The position numbers and the translations under genes were made by a program. DNA of 12,485 nucleotides from positions 1 to 12,485 of the forward strand of contig JAGOBX010000055.1 in NCBI GenBank assembly GCA_017999075.1, in the 5' to 3' direction. Origin of the DNA: Candidatus Babelota bacterium. GTDB taxonomy: Bacteria > JAGOBX01. The notes under the pieces are model-generated. The model worked only from the letters and a program-made list of their open reading frames with translations, ran no database searches and was not told the origin of the DNA. Shown here piece by piece: positions 8,008-12,485 of the stretch (position 1 is the stretch's first letter; every line of letters begins with the position of its first letter).

Positions 8008-8679
8008 TCAAAAATCTAATATTTGTTCAATAAAATTTGGAGAATCAATAAAAATATTGCGGTTCCCCTGATATTGTTCTATTAAATTATTTCTTTTCAG
8101 TTCTGATTTGTCCGGAGGGTCAATCTGATTCCATTCACGCAAAACTTTTTCTTCCGAATCATCTATCGGTTTATTATACATTACCGAAAAATAAAACATT
8201 GCTCTTGCAACATTCCCCTTATATTTATCCCTAACTTCAAAAACATTATTTTTCAAAACGCTTTCATTTTTTTTCAATGTCGCTTCACCAAACTTATTAT
8301 TTCCGCGTTTTGCATTGATTTTACTTTCAGTTGGCGCAAGATGATGCATATCCTGTTTGGCTCCTTCTGTTTTTGCAGAACCAAAATTTGATTGAGGCCA
8401 AATATGCTCGCAGTTGATAAATTTAGATTTATTATAATTCTTAAAAAAAGAATTATCTTGAACAGGAATTGATTCCCCTGAATAATAACATTCGACAAAT
8501 CCGTTTTTAGATTCTATTTCAAGAATTTTCAAAAACGAATTTTTATAACCAAGTTTATTTTCTTTGATAAAATATTTTTTATATTTATTTTTAAAATCTG
8601 TTTTCTGAAATGAATCCGAGTTGGAAGGTAATAATAAAAATATTATATATAAAATAATAGTTAAAAATATCTTCATCAA
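8008..8679 (-). CDS. secreted endonuclease I (EndA/Vvn/NucM family)
   Basis: This 223-residue nuclease belongs to the endonuclease I family (PF04231), periplasmic or secreted enzymes that cut DNA and often RNA without sequence preference. An N-terminal hydrophobic signal peptide spans about residues 3-18. The beta-beta-alpha-metal core reads NCEHIWPQS (89-97), with Glu91 and His92 as metal ligand and general base, followed by DMHHLAP (110-116) and NAKRGNNKFG (122-131), which should supply the asparagine metal ligand. ARAMFYF (158-164) and EQYQGNRNIFIDSP (201-214) are also family motifs. Cys64 and Cys90 are the only cysteines and could form a disulfide after export. Two adjacent ATG codons (8679 and 8676) could start it; neither has an SD site. 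Likely roles are DNA nutrient scavenging or biofilm DNA turnover. Confidence 0.92.
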   Translation of the reverse strand: MMKIFLTIILYIIFLLLPSNSDSFQKTDFKNKYKKYFIKENKLGYKNSFLKILEIESKNGFVECYYSGESIPVQDNSFFKNYNKSKFINCEHIWPQSNFGSAKTEGAKQDMHHLAPTESKINAKRGNNKFGEATLKKNESVLKNNVFEVRDKYKGNVARAMFYFSVMYNKPIDDSEEKVLREWNQIDPPDKSELKRNNLIEQYQGNRNIFIDSPNFIEQILDF

Positions 8680-8704
8680 TGCATTTTTATCGTAAGTCGT
8701 TATA

Positions 8705-8747
8705 TTTTATCATTCTGTCCGAAAAATTTTCAGACAGAATGATAAAA
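8705..8747. repeat. 15-bp perfect inverted repeat between the barrel gene and endonuclease I
   Basis: TTTTATCATTCTGTC (8705-8719) is perfectly complementary to GACAGAATGATAAAA (8733-8747). The 13-base loop contains a second small stem, GAAAA with TTTTC (8721-8725 with 8727-8731). It lies 14 bases after the barrel gene stop and 25 bases before the endonuclease start. Neither strand has a U-tract after the stem, so it is not a classical intrinsic terminator. It could be a non-canonical terminator, an mRNA-processing or stabilising structure, or an operator. Confidence 0.6.
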
Positions 8748-8761
8748 CATAATATAAATAA

Positions 8762-9580
8762 TTACCAGAATAAAGAAATATTTAAATTACCGAATTTTTC
8801 ACGTTCTTTGTAATCAAGACCATCATCAATACCGCCGGAAATATCAACTTTCAAAAAAGCTAATTTTAATCCGATACCGCCGGTAATCAAATTTGAAGCT
8901 CCTGATTCAGCAATGTTTGTAGAATAACCTACTCTAATCGGCAAATCAAAACGTTTCCAGTTAAAAGGTCTTATTTCAAGTCCTGCTCCAAACTGCTGCG
9001 ATTTATATTTTAAATTATTAAACACGGCTATTTCATTTTCTGTCAAATCCAAATCTGCTGCAAAAGTAATGCGTTTAAAAGGTTTCCAGCATATTCCAAG
9101 ACGAACCATCGGATCAATTTCAACTTTTAATCCATTAGTTTCATCTGAAGAATCTACTGTAGGTCCAGTTAAATTTTTACCTACAATACCTATTGAAAAT
9201 TTATCATCTTTGGAATTATATTTCAATCCTAAATCACAAGAAATTTCAACATTGTCAAGAGAAATGTCGTCAACTTCAAGATCGTCTTCTGCAAAATCAT
9301 CAAAATTTTTCAATTGTTTGGTTACAGCTTTATTAATTCCGCCTACTCCTTTAACTGTCAAACCCAAATCAAGCTGTTTCAAACTTTCGGATAATTTTCC
9401 GCAATTGAAACCATACGACAAACCGACTTCTCCTATAACGCTGCCATAACCTGAAATTACTGAATTGGTGCCGGGTTTTATATCATTTGTTCCTAATTCA
9501 GCTATAACAGTATCAAGCGTAGCATTAACAAACGCTACATTTGTAGTAGCAGCATAAATAGAAATATTTTTAAAACGCAA
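8762..9580 (-). CDS. C-terminal fragment of the interrupted outer-membrane barrel protein
   Basis: This is the larger 272-residue part of the broken barrel gene. An apparent TTG start at 9580 has no SD site and falls inside the coding frame, so it is unlikely to be a genuine initiation point. It has no signal peptide of its own, so a separately made product could not reach the outer membrane. It carries most beta strands, including the conserved GAGLEIRPFNW...LPIRVGYSTN region and the ITGGIGLKLAF repeat-like strands near the end, and finishes on Trp. Confidence 0.55.
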   Translation of the reverse strand: MRFKNISIYAATTNVAFVNATLDTVIAELGTNDIKPGTNSVISGYGSVIGEVGLSYGFNCGKLSESLKQLDLGLTVKGVGGINKAVTKQLKNFDDFAEDDLEVDDISLDNVEISCDLGLKYNSKDDKFSIGIVGKNLTGPTVDSSDETNGLKVEIDPMVRLGICWKPFKRITFAADLDLTENEIAVFNNLKYKSQQFGAGLEIRPFNWKRFDLPIRVGYSTNIAESGASNLITGGIGLKLAFLKVDISGGIDDGLDYKEREKFGNLNISLFW

Positions 9581-9637
9581 CCCAAAATTAAAATCAGGTT
9601 CAATTTTTACAAGATACGGGTTTCCGTTTACCTGATT

Positions 9638-9979
9638 TTAAATTTTCTGAAATAACGCATTTGCCTGAGCATATCCATTTTGCGCATCAATAAGAGTTGT
9701 ATATTGTTTATCTAATATCTCAATCAAATCGTCAACATCATTTACTAAATCTTCATTAATATAATTATCTGCATTCAATGAAAATCCCAATGTTAAATCA
9801 AATCCTTTCTGTCCGGATAAAGCAGCCGGATTGTAAAATGCGCCTATCGAACTTTCACCTACAGCAACATATGCGCCGCCAAGTGCATTGGCCCTGGCAT
9901 TTGCAGTTTTAAAAGTAAGCGCAAATACAGATTGTGATATTACCAGAACTCCAATTAAAATTAATAAAACTTTTCTCAT
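9638..9979 (-). CDS. N-terminal fragment of the interrupted outer-membrane barrel protein
   Basis: This 113-residue piece holds the signal peptide (hydrophobic 4-18, likely cleavage after VFA at 18-20) and the family N-terminal motifs, ending at FQKI before the TAA. If no readthrough occurs it would give a secreted fragment too short to form a barrel. Its good SD (GGAGG, 7 bases before ATG) shows that translation was, or is, well initiated. Confidence 0.6.
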   Translation of the reverse strand: MRKVLLILIGVLVISQSVFALTFKTANARANALGGAYVAVGESSIGAFYNPAALSGQKGFDLTLGFSLNADNYINEDLVNDVDDLIEILDKQYTTLIDAQNGYAQANALFQKI

Positions 9980-9986
9980 AAAAAAA

Positions 9987-9991
9987 CCTCC
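9987..9991 (-). promoter_or_regulatory. Shine-Dalgarno site of the barrel gene
   Basis: GGAGG on the minus strand lies 7 bases before the ATG at 9979, within the 20-base gap after the aldolase stop codon. It fixes the start of the interrupted barrel gene. Confidence 0.75.
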
Positions 9992-9999
9992 AAATTATT

Positions 10000-10785
10000 T
10001 CAAATTAATTTTAACGCTTCTTCAACGCTAAAATTTTTATGAACAATGTTATATACAGCTTTTGTAATGCCTGCAACATTTTTATGCTGAAAAATATTTC
10101 TGCCGATAGATACACCGTAAGACCCTGCACGCATAGCATCATAAACCATATTTAAAAATTCTTCATCACTGGCCATTTTAGGACCTCCTGCTATTACTAT
10201 TGGTGCAGGACAGGAATCAACTACTTCTTTAAATGTTTCATAAGATCCTGTATAATTTGTCTTTATCAAATCAGCCCCAAATTCGCTCCCTATTCTTGCA
10301 ACATGTTTTACTACATCAATATCAAATGGATTTTTTATTTTCGGACCGCGTGGATACATCATAGCAATAAGCGGCATTCCCCAACGTTTACAACTCCAAG
10401 AAATAGTTCCAAGCTGACGAAGCATTTCGCATTCTGTTTCTGCGCCGATATTAATATGAACAGATACTGCATCAGCTCCATACTCAAGGGCTTCTTCTAC
10501 TGTTGTCACTATAACTTTAGCGTCATTAGAATAAATAGTGCCGGCAGATAAATGAATTATTAATCCTAAATCTTTTCCATAACCGCGATGACCGTACATT
10601 GCTATTCCTTTATGGACTATTACAGCATTTACTCCGCCTTCAGCTATCAGGTTCGCAGTATCTGGAATGTTTTTTAACCCTTCAATAGGACCTACTGTCA
10701 CACCATGATCCAGAGGAACTATCACGGTTTTTTTTGTTTGCCTGTCCAAAATTCTTTCCAATCTTATTTTCTTACCTATATTCAT
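10000..10785 (-). CDS. 2-amino-3,7-dideoxy-D-threo-hept-6-ulosonate (ADH) synthase / class I aldolase, DhnA type
   Basis: This 261-residue TIM-barrel aldolase of PF01791 closely follows the pattern of methanogen ADH synthase (AroA', MJ0400) as I recall it. That enzyme condenses 6-deoxy-5-ketofructose 1-phosphate with aspartate semialdehyde as the first step of an alternative route to 3-dehydroquinate. Matching elements are GKKIRLERI (4-12), [10 protein letters not shown] with Asp26, HGRGYGKD-like residues (65-72), [10 protein letters not shown] with Tyr144, [10 protein letters not shown] with Schiff-base Lys175, the phosphate-binding GGPK (200-203) and GRNIFQH (228-234). These Asp, Tyr and Lys correspond to MJ0400 Asp33, Tyr153 and Lys184. 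It heads an operon with a perfect promoter; no SD is evident. The partner 3-dehydroquinate synthase II gene is not in the window, so fructose-bisphosphate aldolase activity remains possible. Confidence 0.85.
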   Translation of the reverse strand: MNIGKKIRLERILDRQTKKTVIVPLDHGVTVGPIEGLKNIPDTANLIAEGGVNAVIVHKGIAMYGHRGYGKDLGLIIHLSAGTIYSNDAKVIVTTVEEALEYGADAVSVHINIGAETECEMLRQLGTISWSCKRWGMPLIAMMYPRGPKIKNPFDIDVVKHVARIGSEFGADLIKTNYTGSYETFKEVVDSCPAPIVIAGGPKMASDEEFLNMVYDAMRAGSYGVSIGRNIFQHKNVAGITKAVYNIVHKNFSVEEALKLI

Positions 10786-10819
10786 AACATTTTTTATTTA
10801 TTGAAAAAAAATAATTTAT

Positions 10820-10828
10820 ATTATAGCA
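10820..10828 (-). promoter_or_regulatory. possible second, extended -10 promoter of the aldolase gene
   Basis: TGCTATAAT on the minus strand is a perfect extended -10 lying 29 bases downstream of the main -10. No good -35 is seen at the proper distance. It could give a shorter leader of about 28 bases. Confidence 0.35.
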
Positions 10829-10848
10829 TTCTATTTTATATTTTATTT

Positions 10849-10877
10849 ATTATATTCAAGTAATTTCATATTGTCAA
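10849..10877 (-). promoter_or_regulatory. perfect-consensus sigma70 promoter of the ADH synthase operon
   Basis: On the minus strand TTGACA (10872-10877) and TATAAT (10849-10854) match consensus at all twelve positions with the ideal 17-base spacer. Transcription would begin near 10842 and give a leader of about 57 bases. This implies strong, largely constitutive expression of the aldolase and downstream genes. The element overlaps the region upstream of the oppositely oriented GT87-like gene, for which no comparable promoter was found. Confidence 0.85.
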
Positions 10878-10889
10878 TAATTAAATTTT

Positions 10890-12101
10890 ATGAGTTTATC
10901 AAAAAAAATTTTATTAATAGTAATTTCTCTATCAACAATAATTAATTTTATTTTAAACGGAATGATAAATCCTGTTGCTCGCGGAGGGTATGATTTTCTT
11001 GTATTTTACAAAGCAGGGCAGGAAGCTTTATCTGAAGATCCTCAGCTTTATAAAACAGTAATGTATAGAAAAACTGAATATAATTATATACCTGTTGTTT
11101 CATATGCTTTCATTCCTTTTACTTTATTATCGGAAAAATCAGCAGTTTATATATGGTTTTCAATAAATATCATTTTATTATTTTATTGTTTTTATCTGTT
11201 GACAGAAATTTGCAAAATGATTTTCAATGATAAATTTTATATTATGATTTTTTTTATTCTTTTTAATTTTAATCCTGTTCATGAAACTTTAAAATGGGGG
11301 CAAATAAATATTTTTGTATTCTGTCTTATTTTGCTCTGTATTTATTTCTATTTTAAAAAAAAAAATATCCTGTCGGGAATTTTTTTAGGTTTATCAGTAG
11401 TCTTTAAAATTATACCTGTAATAATCATATTTTATTTCCTTATAACAAAAAAATTTAAAATAATATTCTCATCTATAATTATAATTTTATTACTGCTTAT
11501 TTTATCCATATCTATCTTTGGATTGAAAACTCATATTGATTATGTAACAAAAAAACTTCCTGCCACATCAGAACTCGGATACAAAGGAAATATATATGAT
11601 CAATCGTTTCAAGGATTGTGTTTTAGATTTTTTTGGGCAGAAAATGATTATGTTACTCCTTTTTATGATAATTATAAATTTGCAAAAATGTCTTCATTAT
11701 TCTTGAGAACACTTTGTTTTATTATTTTAATTATGGTATTGTTAAAGTCAGCAAAATACTGCAATTCAGATATTGTTAAGCTATTATGCTTGTCAGTCAC
11801 AGTTACAGGAATTCATTTAATGCATTCTCTAACATGGGAACATCATTTGACATGGAGCGTTCTGCTGTTTGTTTCTGTTTTTGCAGTTATTAAAAATAAA
11901 AAATTATCTAAAACCTATTTTATTTCCGCATTGTTTTCATATCTGCTGGTTTCAATGAAATACGGATATGATAACAAAATATTAACTAACGGTCCTCTAA
12001 TTATATTTACAGGAATAAAGTTATACGGCATAATAATTATATGGATAATAGGTATATTGATGATATCGAAAAAAAAATTATTTGTTAAAAACTCATTGTG
12101 A
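10890..12101 (+). CDS. GT87-like polytopic glycosyltransferase (DUF2029 family), second copy
   Basis: This 403-residue multi-pass membrane protein has the GT87/DUF2029 pattern more completely than its paralogue at 6753-7946. After the first membrane helix comes YDFLVFYKAGQEAL with Asp35 as likely catalytic base, then PQLY and YNYIPVVSYAFIPF. KWGQIN (135-140), the helix GIFLGLSVVFKIIPV (163-177), SFQGLCFRFFW (239-249) and TWEHHLTW (315-322) follow. The predicted enzyme uses a polyprenyl-phosphate sugar on the outer leaflet. It is transcribed divergently from the ADH synthase operon, lacks a clear SD, and its TGA overlaps the GTG of the PolX remnant. It aligns with its paralogue over its whole length, including the C-terminal KLYGIIIIW helix, so the two probably arose by an old duplication and may act at different steps of one glycan. 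Confidence 0.8.
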   Translation: MSLSKKILLIVISLSTIINFILNGMINPVARGGYDFLVFYKAGQEALSEDPQLYKTVMYRKTEYNYIPVVSYAFIPFTLLSEKSAVYIWFSINIILLFYCFYLLTEICKMIFNDKFYIMIFFILFNFNPVHETLKWGQINIFVFCLILLCIYFYFKKKNILSGIFLGLSVVFKIIPVIIIFYFLITKKFKIIFSSIIIILLLLILSISIFGLKTHIDYVTKKLPATSELGYKGNIYDQSFQGLCFRFFWAENDYVTPFYDNYKFAKMSSLFLRTLCFIILIMVLLKSAKYCNSDIVKLLCLSVTVTGIHLMHSLTWEHHLTWSVLLFVSVFAVIKNKKLSKTYFISALFSYLLVSMKYGYDNKILTNGPLIIFTGIKLYGIIIIWIIGILMISKKKLFVKNSL

Positions 12102-12388
12102 AAAATCATATAATTGAAAAATTAAAAGAACTAATCACTTTAAAAACTCTTGCAGGTGAAGACAAATTTAAAATCCGAGCTTATGAAAACGCTGTAAATT
12201 TCTTAGAAACTTCAGAAAATGATATTGAAGAATTGTTTAAATCTGGCAATTTAAAAAATGTAAAAATTATGTTGTCGCCCGATGTTCATCATAAAGAAAA
12301 TTTTGAATATATTAAACTCGGTGGGGGTATGGCCAGAAAAGGAATGCTAACTAAAAATGATGTTGTAAATACTTATGAACAAGCTTAA
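12098..12388 (+). pseudogene. internally deleted remnant of a PolX-family DNA polymerase
   Basis: This 96-codon ORF joins the two ends of bacterial PolX, normally about 570 residues. Residues 1-56 match the N-terminal HHH_8 domain that binds DNA (GEDKFKIRAYENAVNFLE, then DIEELFKSGNL). Residues 57-94 match the extreme C-terminus of the PHP domain (LSPDVHHKENFEYIKLGGGM, ARKGMLTKNDVVNT), where full proteins read SPDAH and ARRGWL. The polymerase palm, fingers and most of the PHP exonuclease domain are missing, roughly 470 residues by inference. The junction is near 12263-12268. A GTG start overlaps the previous gene's TGA. Such a product cannot polymerise DNA; a small DNA-binding protein is conceivable but unproven. 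After its TAA the frame continues LKQIFS then stop, like a normal PolX tail. An assembly collapse is the other explanation. Confidence 0.75.
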
Positions 12389-12485
12389 TTAAAACAAATA
12401 TTCTCATAAATACATCCTTTGTTTTTACAATATTCAAATGTATTTATCGGGAATAATTCTTTATTTGATAAATTATTTATTGAAA
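12385..12485 (-). CDS. C-terminus of a minus-strand protein entering from the right edge (Cys-rich)
   Basis: The minus-strand frame is open from the window edge for at least 32 codons and ends with TAA at 12385-12387, overlapping the end of the convergent PolX remnant. The visible tail contains FPINTFEYCKNKGC and then IYENICFN, giving a C-x4-C-x5-C pattern. Tails like this occur in PD-(D/E)XK nucleases of the RecB/Cas4 type, where cysteines hold a [4Fe-4S] cluster, but the spacing differs and the catalytic part lies outside the window. A chance open frame is possible in 100 bases, though the residue composition looks protein-like. Confidence 0.4.
   Translation of the reverse strand, partial: SINNLSNKELFPINTFEYCKNKGCIYENICFN
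12406..12447. repeat. 10-bp inverted repeat after the PolX remnant
   Basis: ATAAATACAT (12406-12415) is perfectly complementary to ATGTATTTAT (12438-12447), with a 22-base spacer. It has only two GC pairs and no following U-tract, and it lies inside the possible minus-strand coding frame, so a terminator role is doubtful. Confidence 0.3.

Larger units (their letters stand above)
8762..9979 (-). pseudogene. outer-membrane beta-barrel protein (TraF/PorV-like), interrupted by an in-frame TAA
   Basis: One continuous frame runs from the ATG at 9979 to the stop at 8762, broken only by TAA at 9638-9640. Between that stop and the downstream fragment all 19 codons are open and read plausibly as NQVNGNPYLVKIEPDFNFG. 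The restored product would be about 405 residues, normal for the family annotated as conjugal transfer TraF (PF13729) or related PorV/OMPP1-like barrels. It has a signal peptide (1-20), the NARANALGGAYVAVGESS and FYNPAAL motifs, many amphipathic strands, and a C-terminal Trp in NISLFW as expected of a BAM recognition signal. A GGAGG site (9987-9991) precedes it. It follows the ADH synthase gene by 20 bases. A real nonsense mutation, a base error, or readthrough would all explain the stop. Confidence 0.75.

Noticed and set aside
7982-8009. Stem between the convergent genes as a bidirectional terminator
   Set aside because: The stem is short with a wobble pair and no U-tract follows on either strand; kept only as a low-confidence note.
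9069-9449. Open frame of 126 codons on the plus strand inside the barrel gene
   Set aside because: It is antisense to a clear protein family match, has no SD and no recognisable protein features.
8762-9580. Independent gene starting at TTG 9580
   Set aside because: The frame is continuous with the upstream fragment except for one TAA, there is no SD or signal peptide, and the family protein is normally one chain.
10786-10889. Plus-strand promoter for the second GT87-like gene
   Set aside because: TTGAAA at 10801 has no acceptable -10 at 16-18 bases; AT-rich sequence gives only weak matches.
9638-12388. Recoded or read-through TAA codon suggested by two in-frame TAA interruptions
   Set aside because: TAA ends most intact genes here (for example at 2978-2980 and 7944-7946) at the expected protein lengths, so general reassignment is excluded; local decay is simpler.
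8008-12485. Defence island suggested by endonuclease I, the PolX remnant and a possible PD-(D/E)XK tail
   Set aside because: Endonuclease I is a secreted housekeeping-type nuclease, PolX is a repair enzyme, and the third gene is only a 32-codon tail; no defence architecture is visible.
1-12485. CRISPR arrays, tRNA or rRNA genes, insertion sequences, riboswitches
   Set aside because: No regularly spaced repeats, no cloverleaf or rRNA-like conserved stretches, no transposase motifs and no recognisable riboswitch cores were seen by eye on either strand.

Overview
This is an AT-rich, gene-dense window from a bacterium that I cannot place in a phylum. A diderm (outer-membrane) cell is suggested by a beta-barrel outer-membrane protein with a signal peptide and a C-terminal aromatic residue, a TPR-SPOR envelope protein and a secreted endonuclease I. 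A short protein with a FliD-like segment hints at flagella. Genes read well with the standard bacterial code. Several starts have a GGAGG Shine-Dalgarno (SD) site and others have none. The combination would fit an uncultured anaerobic lineage, but that is inference.

Layout. (1) Positions 83-1849 are a minus-strand pair: a short FliD-like protein, then a membrane-anchored TrpX-type ABC substrate-binding protein without a visible permease or ATPase. A TTGACA-17-TATATT promoter drives them. (2) Positions 2048-7946 are a tight plus-strand operon: TPR-SPOR protein, cobalamin-binding-type radical SAM enzyme, GH57/DUF3536 glycoside hydrolase, and a GT87-like polytopic glycosyltransferase. Its promoter lies back-to-back with the first one. 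(3) Positions 8008-10785 run on the minus strand: an archaeal-type ADH synthase/class I aldolase with a perfect consensus promoter, then a TraF/PorV-like outer-membrane barrel gene broken by one in-frame TAA, then a 15-bp inverted repeat, then endonuclease I. (4) Positions 10890-12388 hold a second GT87-like gene, paralogous to the first, overlapping by GTGA a 96-codon ORF. That ORF looks like DNA polymerase X with its middle removed. (5) At the right edge a convergent minus-strand reading frame with a Cys-rich C-terminus enters the window.

How the parts may work together. The 2048-7946 operon looks like an envelope or polysaccharide module: a glycan-acting GH57 enzyme, a GT-C glycosyltransferase that would use a polyprenyl-phosphate sugar, a radical SAM enzyme of unknown substrate, and a periplasmic SPOR protein. 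The ADH synthase suggests aromatic amino-acid precursors may be made by the route known from methanogens. Two genes show decay: the barrel protein by one stop codon, and PolX by an internal deletion. No tRNA, rRNA, CRISPR array, insertion sequence or complete defence system was seen. The most interesting points are the PolX remnant, the nonsense-interrupted barrel gene, the uncharacterised radical SAM/GH57/GT87 operon and the short FliD-like protein.
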